From Paenibacillus polymyxa (lineage in GTDB: Bacteria > Bacillota > Bacilli > Paenibacillales > Paenibacillaceae): 38,731 nt of DNA. The first letter of the stretch is position 1. Each line of letters begins with the position of its first letter. The stretch covers positions 1 through 38,731 of the forward strand of contig NZ_JAGGNR010000034.1 in NCBI RefSeq assembly GCF_018614975.1, given 5' to 3'. Below, piece after piece: positions 25,827 through 33,768 of this stretch. Made by a program: the position numbers and the translations under genes. A model generated the notes under the pieces. That model had not been told where the DNA came from, searched no databases, and worked only from the letters and a program-made list of their open reading frames with translations.

Positions 25827-26252
25827 ATGCAGTCGATCTATGAGCGAATTGAACACCTGATTGCCGAACGAGGAATGACCAAGAAGGCTTTCTGTCAACA
25901 GCTGAAGATTAGCACAGGCAATCTGGGTGACTGGAAACGTGGCAAGTCTATTCCGAGTACGAATAAATTAATTGAAATTGCTTCGTTTTTTGACGTGAGC
26001 CTCGACTGGCTCATGATTGGACGTCCATCGAAGGAAGCGATGGTTCGGGAAAAACGGGAGGATTATTTTTTTGACGTTTTGCGGCAATTGAATTGCCAGG
26101 AAAGTGAATTATCGACTGTGGAACAGTCTTTTATCAGCGAATATATTGAGTTCACCCGTTACCGCAAATCCAAGGAAAGCAAGGATGCAGGCGACTATCG
26201 CTATAAACCAGAGAACAAATCAGAGAACAATTCTGAGGAAAACGAAGCGTAA
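25827..26252 (+). CDS. XRE-family HTH regulator (phage-repressor-like)
   Basis: A 141-residue protein. The N-terminal 65 residues are a lambda-repressor-type HTH ('MTKKAFCQQLKISTGNLGDWKRGKSIPSTNKLIEIASFFDVSLDWLMIG' split over the five helices), followed by an acidic, helical and then low-complexity Lys/Asn/Glu-rich tail with no peptidase. ATG 25827 follows GGAAGGCGG; an in-frame TTG 18 bases earlier is less likely. It is a single gene between tRNA-Leu and the urease operon, with its own terminator. Target unknown. Confidence 0.85.
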   Translation: MQSIYERIEHLIAERGMTKKAFCQQLKISTGNLGDWKRGKSIPSTNKLIEIASFFDVSLDWLMIGRPSKEAMVREKREDYFFDVLRQLNCQESELSTVEQSFISEYIEFTRYRKSKESKDAGDYRYKPENKSENNSEENEA

Positions 26253-26285
26253 GTGATATGAGCAGCATCCATAGACTGAATGTAC

Positions 26286-26338
26286 AAAAACCTCTGGACT
26301 CATCCGAACACACTCGGAGACAGTTCAGAGGTTTTTTG
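26286..26338. terminator. Bidirectional terminator between XRE gene and ureD
   Basis: AAAAACCTCTG pairs with CAGAGGTTTTT, with an inner TCCGA/TCGGA stem; A- and T-runs flank it, so it can end both convergent units. Confidence 0.85.
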
Positions 26339-26363
26339 TATTAACCGTGCATGTTTTATGTCC

Positions 26364-27260
26364 TTATTTACGAAAGACAAGAGTTTCTTTGCCCAGCAGG
26401 TGGGGGCGGAGTGTGTTCCAGATCTGAAGACACTGCTCCTGAAGTTCCCAGGCTGCCATGCCAAGGAGTCGAACGCCGATGCCACCTGTTGCCAGCAAAC
26501 TTGCACCTGCGAGCATTCGTCCATCGGGTGGCAGAGTGGATCTGACTTGCTCCAACTCCGCAGTACCAAGCCCCGGGGCGATCATCCATAACGCAGCGGT
26601 ATGCGTATAGTGAAGGAGAGATGCTGAGTGTTTGGGATCATCGGTATCCGGTTCGAGTCCGAATCGATCCCAGACAGCCAGTTGCTCTCCTTGCCATATC
26701 TCCGTCAAGCTGCGGTAACGCTCGAATTGGAACGCCTCTCCCCGATGAATCCGTCCGGCAGACCAGATATCTGCATAAGCCAGGATTGCCTGTTCTTCCA
26801 GCTCGAAGGTTACAGCGAGTGAAGAAGAACTTCCCTTGAAAGGGATGACGCATTCAGGGAAGTATTCCAGCGTGGCCCCTTTTCCCAATCGAAAGTGATG
26901 ATTAACGGATGAGGGAATGGAAGGTGTAGGATGAAGTCTGGTAGCGGATGTGCTGCTCAGCATGACATGGGTGCCTACCCCTAATTCCCACTCGGAATGA
27001 TAATGATCCCCGTTCAGGACTCCGGGAGAGACGTCTGACGTGTACACACATAATTCGGTTCCACCTCCGGGAGGTCGAAAGGATCGGCTAAACCGGAGCG
27101 GTGCGCTGTAATAACGATCAGTCATGACCGTCCGGTCGCCTTGAAAGGCAAAGGTGGCCCGAAGCTCACTGCGGCGTGTGACGGGCGCACCTGCACTTTC
27201 ATTCCCATTTATCTCTGTTCCCGTGGGGACAGAAGATGCATTAATGCGAGTGAGTGCCAT
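26364..27260 (-). CDS. ureD: Urease accessory protein UreD (UreH)
   Basis: About 298 residues. UreD scaffolds the UreF-UreG activation complex on apo-urease and carries Ni through an internal channel. Landmarks of the family are 'LRATFAFQGDRTVMTDRYYSAPLRFSR' near the start, 'GDHYHSEWELGVGTHVMLSSTSATRLHP' and 'LEYFPECVIPFKGS'. The start is uncertain: ATG 27260 overlaps the end of ureG by 20 bases, ATG 27266 is also possible, and no clear ribosome site is seen, suggesting translational coupling to ureG. It is the last gene of the operon and faces a strong terminator. Confidence 0.88.
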   Translation of the reverse strand: MALTRINASSVPTGTEINGNESAGAPVTRRSELRATFAFQGDRTVMTDRYYSAPLRFSRSFRPPGGGTELCVYTSDVSPGVLNGDHYHSEWELGVGTHVMLSSTSATRLHPTPSIPSSVNHHFRLGKGATLEYFPECVIPFKGSSSSLAVTFELEEQAILAYADIWSAGRIHRGEAFQFERYRSLTEIWQGEQLAVWDRFGLEPDTDDPKHSASLLHYTHTAALWMIAPGLGTAELEQVRSTLPPDGRMLAGASLLATGGIGVRLLGMAAWELQEQCLQIWNTLRPHLLGKETLVFRK

Positions 27261-27960
27261 GTTCATGGCTGTGTGAATGCAGATGTGCAGCGGAAGCATC
27301 GTCATCCATATATTGATGTTCGAGCCAATGGACAATCTCGGATACACCTTCACCGCTCATTAGATTAGACATGACATAAGGGCGGCCTTCGCGTACCCGT
27401 TCGGTATCATTTTTCATAACTTCCAGGCTTGCTCCAACGTAAGGGGCGAGGTCTGTTTTGTTGATTAACAGCAGATCTGAACGCGTGATGCCGGGACCGC
27501 CTTTGCGAGGGAGTTTCTCTCCTTGGGCAACGTCAATAATGTAGATGAACACATCAGCCAGTTCCGGACTGAATGCAGCGGAGAGATTGTCGCCGCCGCT
27601 CTCGATGAAGATCAGTTGCAGATCCGGGAAACGTTCAATTAACTCGTCAACCGCTTCAAAATTCATGGAGGCGTCCTCGCGAATAGCCGTGTGCGGGCAT
27701 CCACCTGTCTCTACGCCGATAATACGCTCTGGTGCCAATGCATTCTGACGCAGCAAGATTTCGGCATCTTCCTTGGTGTATATGTCATTTGTGATGACAG
27801 CAAGACTATAACGTGTACGCAGTGCCTTGGACAGCTTCTCCACAAGGGCTGTTTTACCTGAACCTACCGGTCCGCCAATTCCAATTCTCATCGGACGACT
27901 CCGATCAAATGCCTTGCGTTCCCACTCCGGATGATGCGTATGATTAGCTCCTCCACACAT
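27241..27960 (-). CDS. ureG: Urease accessory GTPase UreG with His-rich ends
   Basis: A 239-residue SIMIBI GTPase that couples GTP hydrolysis to nickel insertion into urease. P-loop GPVGSGKT (residues 29-36), 'ETGGCPHTAIREDASMN' with the Cys-Pro-His nickel site, 'IESGGDN' and 'NKTDLAPYVG'. Unlike a minimal UreG (about 205) it has a His-bearing N-terminus (CGGANHTHHPEW) and a C-terminal tail with about seven His in 14 residues. Since no ureE is present in this window, these tails may take over Ni storage. Start ATG after TAGGAGGA; 33 bases after ureF. Confidence 0.94.
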   Translation of the reverse strand: MCGGANHTHHPEWERKAFDRSRPMRIGIGGPVGSGKTALVEKLSKALRTRYSLAVITNDIYTKEDAEILLRQNALAPERIIGVETGGCPHTAIREDASMNFEAVDELIERFPDLQLIFIESGGDNLSAAFSPELADVFIYIIDVAQGEKLPRKGGPGITRSDLLLINKTDLAPYVGASLEVMKNDTERVREGRPYVMSNLMSGEGVSEIVHWLEHQYMDDDASAAHLHSHSHEHGTHSH

Positions 27961-27993
27961 AACAATTCCTCCTAATTTAGATAAAAGTTGTAG

Positions 27994-28689
27994 TTAAGAC
28001 ATAAACAGCCGCGCGGGTAAGGTCTCATGCCGCATGGCGTAGATTTCCTGGGCAATTCCGAAGCTGTGCATATCCTCCGGGTCATTGTCCCGCATGAGCG
28101 CCCATTCCGCTTCGATATCATCAAGCAGCTTCTGAATCAACATCTGCGCTTCGGTTTGTCCAATGGGCAGCAGGCGAAGTGCGCTGTTCACATAAGCGTT
28201 CACTGAGGTATACAGATGCCCGGTAACGGCTTCATCCAATCCAATCTCCAATTGATAGTTGATATAACCGTGAATGGTCGTGATGCCGCAATACGCGCCG
28301 TGTTCCCGGATGGCCTCATCAATTAGGGAAAAGTCCATCCATGGATAGAGTGAACGGGCCAGCTTGAGCAGTCGCTTTCCCATTTTGTGGCCGCTTTCCC
28401 GGAGTTCCCGAGGGGAGCGCTGGGCGTGGACACGTTTATCATACAGGGCAAGTAGAGCGGCATCTTGCTGTTTTATCGCCTGATAGACGCCTTTGATGGC
28501 AAGACCATCTAGTCGGACAAGACTGGAATGAAGCTGGCTGCGAATAAACTGTTCAAGCTGGGCGGTATTTTGCACGGTGCCATCATGCGTATAAGCCTCC
28601 AGACCGAAGGAATGGGAGAAACCACCGATGGGCAGGGCCGAATCCAGCAGCTGAACGTAACGGAGTAGCTTCGTGCCACTGTTCATCAT
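27994..28689 (-). CDS. ureF: Urease accessory protein UreF
   Basis: A 231-residue all-helical protein that bridges UreD and UreG and checks GTPase timing during urease activation. Family hallmarks: 'LLDSALPIGGFSHSFGLEAY' near the N-terminus, 'LDGLAIKGVYQA', 'SVNAYVNSALRLLPIGQTEAQ', and the C-terminal tail ending 'ARLFMS', which in UreF-UreH structures becomes ordered on binding. ATG 28689 follows AAGGGGG. It stands 33 bases after ureC. This is the operon-encoded, apparently normal copy; compare the divergent paralogue at 37469. Confidence 0.94.
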   Translation of the reverse strand: MMNSGTKLLRYVQLLDSALPIGGFSHSFGLEAYTHDGTVQNTAQLEQFIRSQLHSSLVRLDGLAIKGVYQAIKQQDAALLALYDKRVHAQRSPRELRESGHKMGKRLLKLARSLYPWMDFSLIDEAIREHGAYCGITTIHGYINYQLEIGLDEAVTGHLYTSVNAYVNSALRLLPIGQTEAQMLIQKLLDDIEAEWALMRDNDPEDMHSFGIAQEIYAMRHETLPARLFMS

Positions 28690-28722
28690 GAGTGCCCCCT
28701 TATCAGCTAATCCGTATTCCTG

Positions 28723-30441
28723 TCAAAACATAAAGTACCGCTGTGCCATAGGTAACTCGTCTGCGGGTTCGCAGGTGAGAAGCTCGCCGTCGGCACGTAC
28801 CTCATAGGTTTCGGGATCGACTTCAATGACAGGGGTGACGTCGTTGTGAATCATGTCTTTTTTGCTGACCGAGCGGCAGCCTTTGACGGGTTCAACCCGT
28901 TTTTTCAGGCCCAATGACTCTTTGATCCCCGCATCTGCTGCGGCTTGGGAGACAAAGGTGATCGATCCGCTGGCAATGGCGCTACCATAAGCTCCGAACA
29001 TCGGTCTGCCAAATACCGGCTGAGGTGTCGGGATGGACGCATTGGGATCACCCATCTGGGCGAATGTGATCATGCCACCTTTGATGACAATCTCGGGTTT
29101 AACACCGAAGTAAGCTGGTTTCCATATGATTAGATCTGCCAGCTTTCCAACTTCCACCGAACCCACAAGGTGTCCGATTCCATGAGCGATAGCTGGATTG
29201 ATGGTATATTTGGCGACATATCGCTTGATCCGATCGTTATCGGAGGGGGAATTCGGGTTGAGCTCAAGTTTGCCGCGCTGTTTTTTCATTTTGTCGGCTG
29301 TCTGCCAGGTGCGGATAATGACTTCGCCCACTCGGCCCATGGCCTGTGAATCGGAACTGATGATGCTGAACACGCCAAGATCATGCAAAATGTCTTCGGC
29401 TGCGATTGTTTCGGGACGAATCCGCGAATCCGCAAAAGCGACATCTTCCGGGATGGAAGGGTCCAGGTGATGACACACCATCAACATATCGAGATGCTCT
29501 TCTACAGTGTTGCGTGTGTATGGTCGTGTTGGGTTGGTTGATGAGGGGATAACGTAGGACTCCCCAGCGGCCCGGATAATATCCGGTGCGTGTCCGCCAC
29601 CAGCGCCTTCCGTATGGTACGTGTGGATCGTCCGGCCGTTGATCGCAGCCAGCGTGTTTTCGAGAAATCCGGTTTCATTCAGTGTATCGGTATGGATAGC
29701 GACTTGAATATCATGTTCCCCGGCGGCAGTCAAGCAGGCATCGATAGCACTCGGGGTAGTGCCCCAATCCTCATGCAGCTTCAGACCGATTACACCCGCT
29801 TCAATCTGTTCGATCAAAGGTGCGGTGCTGGAACTGTTGCCTTTGCCAAGGTAACCGATGTTCATGGGAAAAGCCTCTGCCGATTCTAACATCCGATGTA
29901 TGTGCCAAGCTCCTGGTGTGCAGGTGGTGGCTTTGGTTCCTGTTGCTGGTCCTGTTCCGCCGCCGATCATGGTCGTGACCCCGGAGGATAACGCAGTCTG
30001 AATCTGCTGTGGGCAGATGAAGTGAATATGGGTATCAATGCCGCCGGCGGTTACAATCATGCCTTCACCAGCGATGATTTCGGTGGAAGCACCGATAACC
30101 AGTGCGGGAAGAACACCATCCATTGTATCTGGGTTACCGGATTTGCCAATGGCGCAGATGTGACCATCCCGAATGCCGATATCCGCTTTCACAATGCCCC
30201 AATGATCGATAATGATAGCGTTGGTGATAACCGTATCAGGAGTGCCGTCACTTCGCAGGGCAGTGGTAGACTGCCCCATCCCGTCGCGGATAACCTTGCC
30301 GCCCCCGAACTTGCTCTCATCTCCATATACGGCATAATCATGTTCAATCTCTGCCCATAGTTCGGTATCCGCAAGTCTTACGGCATCACCGGTTGTTGGT
30401 CCAAACATCGACGCGTATTGTTCACGGCTCATTCGTTTCAT
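28723..30441 (-). CDS. ureC: Urease alpha subunit (catalytic)
   Basis: A 572-residue Ni amidohydrolase that hydrolyses urea to ammonia and carbamate. Active-site landmarks are H138-I-H140 (HIHFICPQQ), carbamylated Lys221 in 'VIGLKLHEDWG', 'AIHTDTLNE', 'HTYHTEGAGGGHAPDI' and the flap 'VCHHLDPSIPEDVAFADSRIR' with its Cys/His pair. The ATG overlaps the ureB stop by four bases and uses GGAGGTGA in the end of ureB; ATG 30432 (MSREQ) is the alternative. Length is the family norm. It needs UreD, UreF and UreG for nickel loading, all encoded downstream. Confidence 0.97.
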   Translation of the reverse strand: MKRMSREQYASMFGPTTGDAVRLADTELWAEIEHDYAVYGDESKFGGGKVIRDGMGQSTTALRSDGTPDTVITNAIIIDHWGIVKADIGIRDGHICAIGKSGNPDTMDGVLPALVIGASTEIIAGEGMIVTAGGIDTHIHFICPQQIQTALSSGVTTMIGGGTGPATGTKATTCTPGAWHIHRMLESAEAFPMNIGYLGKGNSSSTAPLIEQIEAGVIGLKLHEDWGTTPSAIDACLTAAGEHDIQVAIHTDTLNETGFLENTLAAINGRTIHTYHTEGAGGGHAPDIIRAAGESYVIPSSTNPTRPYTRNTVEEHLDMLMVCHHLDPSIPEDVAFADSRIRPETIAAEDILHDLGVFSIISSDSQAMGRVGEVIIRTWQTADKMKKQRGKLELNPNSPSDNDRIKRYVAKYTINPAIAHGIGHLVGSVEVGKLADLIIWKPAYFGVKPEIVIKGGMITFAQMGDPNASIPTPQPVFGRPMFGAYGSAIASGSITFVSQAAADAGIKESLGLKKRVEPVKGCRSVSKKDMIHNDVTPVIEVDPETYEVRADGELLTCEPADELPMAQRYFMF

Positions 30442-30827
30442 GAAGGTTCACCTCCATCTTGTATGGGAGGGGAGAACATCTTCAGGAATGTCTCCAGTTT
30501 CTGTGGATCAGGAGCTTGATCCGCAGACCCTTCGGTTAATCCGTTGAATCCGTGAATCTGGCGTTTGCCGCCAAAGGTTGTGAGTTCAACAGGTTTCTCT
30601 TCACCGGGTTCGAAGCGAACTGCGGTGCCTGCCGGAATATGCAGACGATGTCCAAAAGCTGAGGTGCGATCAAAGTCCAGTGCTGCATTAACTTCATAGA
30701 AGTGAACGTGAGAGCCCACCTGGACGGGGCGGTCGCCGCGGTTAAGGACAATGAGTCGTAGGGTTAAACGATCCGGATGACAGATGATGTCGTCATCTGG
30801 CTTCAAACGGTATTCACCAGGAATCAT
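30438..30827 (-). CDS. ureB: Urease beta subunit
   Basis: A 129-residue structural subunit of the (UreABC)3 enzyme. It opens MIPGEYRL and contains 'LIVLNRGDRPVQVGSHVHFYEVNAALDFDR', 'RLHIPAGTAVRFEPGEEK' and 'GGKRQIHGFNGL', the standard UreB blocks. ATG follows AGGAG by five bases. It lies 17 bases after ureA and overlaps ureC by four bases (ATGA), giving coupled translation. Confidence 0.96.
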   Translation of the reverse strand: MIPGEYRLKPDDDIICHPDRLTLRLIVLNRGDRPVQVGSHVHFYEVNAALDFDRTSAFGHRLHIPAGTAVRFEPGEEKPVELTTFGGKRQIHGFNGLTEGSADQAPDPQKLETFLKMFSPPIQDGGEPS

Positions 30828-30844
30828 GGTTTCTCCTACCTTTC

Positions 30845-31147
30845 TCAGCGTATAGGTTCATGTACGGTAACCAGTTTTGTACCGTCAGGAAATGTGGCTT
30901 CTACCTGTACTTCAGGAATCATATCGGGAACACCATCCATACAGTCTTCACGTGTCAGGATGGTACCTCCGTATCTCATTAATTCGGCAACACTCATTCC
31001 ATCCCGTGCTCGTTCCATAAGTTCGGAGGTCAACAAGGCGATGGCTTCGGGAACATTCAACTTGAGTCCGCGTGCTCTTCGTTCACGGGCGAGGTTAGCG
31101 GCCACGGTAATCAGGAGTTTTTCCTTTTCCTGCTCAGTCCAGTGCAA
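30845..31147 (-). CDS. ureA: Urease gamma subunit
   Basis: A 100-residue protein with the UreA pattern 'LTEQEKEKLLI...' (here HWTEQEKEKLLITVAANLARERRARG), 'LNVPEAIALLTSELMERARDG', 'MRYGGTILTREDCMDGVPDMIPEVQVEATFPDGTKLVTVH'. The start is TTG 31147 with AAAGG upstream. It is the first gene of ureABCFGD. The GlnR/TnrA-type box at 31201-31217 lies 54 bases upstream of the start codon. Confidence 0.95.
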   Translation of the reverse strand: MHWTEQEKEKLLITVAANLARERRARGLKLNVPEAIALLTSELMERARDGMSVAELMRYGGTILTREDCMDGVPDMIPEVQVEATFPDGTKLVTVHEPIR

Positions 31148-31200
31148 GGCAATCCGACCTTTCGCTTATAATGTCTGATATGTTCATGGATCATGTTATA

Positions 31201-31217
31201 TGTTAAATATACTCACA
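31201..31217. promoter_or_regulatory. GlnR/TnrA-type box upstream of ureA
   Basis: TGTTA-AATATAC-TCACA fits the consensus TGTNA-N7-TNACA at every fixed base. It is centred about 62 bases before the ureA start codon, suitable for nitrogen-dependent control of the urease operon. Candidate minus-strand -10 elements (TATCAG, CATTAT) lie downstream of it, but I cannot choose between them. Confidence 0.65.
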
Positions 31218-31294
31218 CAGGGTGAATCCTTTGTCAATAAGCTTCAAAGCTTATTAGCACTATGCATGAAACGAGTAGGCATGAAATAAAATTA

Positions 31295-31311
31295 TGTAAG
31301 CTATATTGACA
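31295..31311. promoter_or_regulatory. GlnR/TnrA-type box overlapping the urtA -35
   Basis: TGTAA-GCTATAT-TGACA matches TGTNA-N7-TNACA fully. Its last six bases with the preceding T form TTGACA, the -35 of the urtA promoter. Overlap with -35 is the geometry of repression (GlnR-like); TnrA-activated sites are usually centred further upstream, near -50. Confidence 0.65.
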
Positions 31312-31334
31312 TGGAGAATGTAACACTCCATAAT
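31306..31334 (+). promoter_or_regulatory. SigA-type promoter of urtABCDE
   Basis: TTGACA (perfect -35), 17-base spacer, CATAAT. Transcription would start near 31341, leaving a leader of about 68 bases before the urtA TTG. Confidence 0.7.
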
Positions 31335-31342
31335 TTGGATCA

Positions 31343-31378
31343 ACGAACATTTCGGACGCAAATGACCTTAATGTTCGT
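31343..31378. promoter_or_regulatory. PurR-box-like inverted repeat in the urtA leader
   Basis: ACGAACATT at 31343-31351 is repeated inverted as AATGTTCGT at 31370-31378, 18 bases apart. The arms contain CGAAC-A-T-T, the core of the PurBox consensus AWWWCCGAACWWT, and paired PurBoxes are inverted and 16-17 bases apart. It starts right at the expected +1 of urtA. The first half of each box fits less well, so this could also be just an RNA hairpin. Confidence 0.4.
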
Positions 31379-31408
31379 CAATAGACTAAAAAAAGGGAGT
31401 GTAGGCTA

Positions 31409-32659
31409 TTGAAGAAGAGGTCGGTCAAGTTATGGAGTGTTTTGCTCGGTGCGGTCATCGTGATGACAGGATGTGTGGAGGGCGCTGCGCCGCCTGAAGC
31501 TTCGGGTTCAGGTGGTACAGGAGAGCCGGCTGCATCCGGTGAACCGATTAAAGTTGGCATTCTTCACTCTCTCAGCGGAACGATGGCGATCAGTGAGGTA
31601 TCTGTTAAAGATGCGGAGATGCTTGCCATTGAAGAGATCAACGCCGCGGGCGGAGTTTTGGGTAAACAGATTGAGCCTGTAGTTGAGGATGGCGCTTCGG
31701 ATTGGCCTACTTTTGCGGAGAAGGCTGGGAAGTTACTGCAACAGGATAAGGTCGCTGCTGTATTTGGCGGATGGACCTCTGCAAGTCGGAAGGCTATGCT
31801 CCCGGTGTTCGAACAGAATAAAGGTCTATTGTTTTACCCGGTGCAATATGAGGGATTGGAATCGTCGCCAAATATTTTTTATACAGGAGCAACAACCAAT
31901 CAGCAGATCGTTCCATCCGTAACCTGGTTGCTGGAGAACAGGGGCAAGACGTTTTATCTGCTCGGTTCAGATTATGTATTCCCAAAAACGGCCAATCAGG
32001 TCATTAAGGCACAACTCGCAGCAGAAGGTGGCGAAGTAGTGGGTGAGGAATACACACCGCTGGGCCATACCGATTACAGTACCATCATTAGCAAAATCAA
32101 AGCTGCGAAGCCGGATATTGTATACAATACGCTGAACGGAGATAGCAATGTGGCCTTCTTCAAACAATTGAAGGATGCCGGAATCTCCTCGGATCAGATG
32201 ACGACCCTCTCGGTAAGTGTGGCGGAGGAAGAGATCCGTGGTATTGGCGCAGACGTATTGAAAGGGCATCTGGCTTCGTGGAATTATTATCAGACAACCG
32301 ATACACCTGAAAATGCTACATTTGTTGCCAAGTATAAAGAAAAATACGGTGCTGATCGAGTGACAGCTGATCCGATTGAAGCGGGATATGTGGCGGTTTA
32401 TCTCTGGAAGGCGGCGGTGGAAAAAGCAGGATCAACCGACGTGGAGAAGGTGAAGGAAGCTGCCAAGGGTCTGGAGTTTGATGCCCCGGAAGGGAAGGTA
32501 ACCGTGGATGGAGAGAATCAGCATATCTACAAAACCGTACGGATCGGTGAGGTGCAGGAAGATGGGCAGTTCAAGGAATTATGGAATTCTGGTGAGCCTG
32601 TCAAGCCGGACCCTTATCTGAAAACGTATGAATGGGGAGCTTCCCTCAGCGCTAAATAA
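31409..32659 (+). CDS. urtA: Urea ABC transporter substrate-binding lipoprotein UrtA
   Basis: A 416-residue lipoprotein of the branched-chain amino acid/amide-binding family that captures urea outside the membrane. Start TTG 31409 after AAAGGGAG; lipobox VMTGC with Cys22, then a Gly/Ser/Pro-rich linker. The mature part has 'IKVGILHSLSGTMAISEVSVKDAEMLAIEEINAAGG' and 'FGGWTSASRKAMLPVFEQNKGLLFYPVQYEG', which distinguish UrtA from LivJ. First gene of urtABCDE and divergent from the urease operon, so uptake and hydrolysis are co-located. A 164-base gap with two hairpins follows, which may favour higher UrtA levels. Confidence 0.95.
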   Translation: MKKRSVKLWSVLLGAVIVMTGCVEGAAPPEASGSGGTGEPAASGEPIKVGILHSLSGTMAISEVSVKDAEMLAIEEINAAGGVLGKQIEPVVEDGASDWPTFAEKAGKLLQQDKVAAVFGGWTSASRKAMLPVFEQNKGLLFYPVQYEGLESSPNIFYTGATTNQQIVPSVTWLLENRGKTFYLLGSDYVFPKTANQVIKAQLAAEGGEVVGEEYTPLGHTDYSTIISKIKAAKPDIVYNTLNGDSNVAFFKQLKDAGISSDQMTTLSVSVAEEEIRGIGADVLKGHLASWNYYQTTDTPENATFVAKYKEKYGADRVTADPIEAGYVAVYLWKAAVEKAGSTDVEKVKEAAKGLEFDAPEGKVTVDGENQHIYKTVRIGEVQEDGQFKELWNSGEPVKPDPYLKTYEWGASLSAK

Positions 32660-32715
32660 CATAGAAACCTCGCAATAAAACAGGCAACTCGCTTCGAAGC
32701 AGCCGAAACATAAAC

Positions 32716-32769
32716 GAGGGTGTGACAACACATCCTCTCACCGCATCACGGTAAAGCGTTACTGTGATG
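32716..32769 (+). other. Tandem stem-loops between urtA and urtB
   Basis: Two compact hairpins: GAGGGTGTG-ACAA-CACATCCTC (32716-32737) and CATCACGGTAA-AGCG-TTACTGTGATG (32744-32769), each with a four-base loop and one G-U. There is no strong T-run. They could protect the 3' end of processed urtA mRNA or reduce read-through into urtB. Confidence 0.55.
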
Positions 32770-32841
32770 TTAAAAATGTTGCTGCCGCTAATTGAGGTCA
32801 TGTGAAATATCGAGAGTCACGGTATGGAGGAGGGGATAGCG

Positions 32842-33747
32842 ATGGAGATGTTTATCCTGCAGATGTTCAACGGTCTGAGTATCAGTTCAATTCTGTTGTT
32901 GATTGCATTGGGGCTTGCAGTAACGTTTGGGCTGATGAATGTCATCAATATGGCTCACGGTGAACTGATCATGATTGGTGCATATGCAACGTATGTAACA
33001 CAAAATCTGTTCATGTCCTATGCTCCAGCAGCGTGGTTTGGTGCCTACTTTGTTGTGGCTCTGCCGATTGCGTTCATTGTAGCGGCTATGATTGGCTGGT
33101 TGCTTGAAGTGGTGCTGATCAGGCATCTGTATGGCAGGCCGCTGGACAGTCTGCTTGCGACATGGGGTGTAGGCATGATGCTGCAACAACTGGCCCGCAC
33201 AATATTCGGAGCACCAAATGTGGGAGTATCCAGTCCGGCTTGGCTCAATGGGGGATTGGCGATCTCGGATGGTATTGTATTTCCGTATAAACGAATTTTC
33301 ATTATCGCACTGGTTGCGGTTGTGCTGCTGTGTATGTATCTCTACATCTACCGAACATCTTCCGGAAGACGAATGAGGGCTGTGATGCAGAATCGGAGCA
33401 TGGCGGGCTGTTTGGGAATTTCGACAAGGCGGGTAGATGGCATGACCTTTGCCATTGGTTCGGGCATTGCCGGAATTGCTGGCTGTGCATTAACGCTCAT
33501 TGGTCCAATTGGTCCTTCGCTTGGTACGTATTATATTGTGGATGCGTTCATGGTGGTTGTTCTGGGTGGCGTGGGGAAATTGGTCGGAACCGTGTGTGGT
33601 GCACTGGGGATCGGCATGTTCAATACGCTGTTCGAAACCTATACCTCGGCCTCCATTGGCAAGGTGCTTGTGTTTGTATGTATTGTTGCTTTCCTGCAAT
33701 GGAAACCACGCGGCTTGGTCGCAATACGTACACGGAGTCTCGATTAA
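32842..33747 (+). CDS. urtB: Urea ABC transporter permease UrtB
   Basis: A 301-residue LivH-type permease with about eight membrane helices. 'LLIALGLAVTFGLMNVINMAHGELIMIGAYATYV' is the LivH/UrtB landmark, and 'CLGISTRRVDGMTFAIGSGIAGIAGCAL' is the cytoplasmic coupling region. ATG 32842 follows GGAGGAGGGG; a start at 32824 would lie before that site. With UrtC it forms the membrane channel. Confidence 0.94.
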   Translation: MEMFILQMFNGLSISSILLLIALGLAVTFGLMNVINMAHGELIMIGAYATYVTQNLFMSYAPAAWFGAYFVVALPIAFIVAAMIGWLLEVVLIRHLYGRPLDSLLATWGVGMMLQQLARTIFGAPNVGVSSPAWLNGGLAISDGIVFPYKRIFIIALVAVVLLCMYLYIYRTSSGRRMRAVMQNRSMAGCLGISTRRVDGMTFAIGSGIAGIAGCALTLIGPIGPSLGTYYIVDAFMVVVLGGVGKLVGTVCGALGIGMFNTLFETYTSASIGKVLVFVCIVAFLQWKPRGLVAIRTRSLD

Positions 33748-33768
33748 CGTGAAAAAGGGGGTTAGTTC

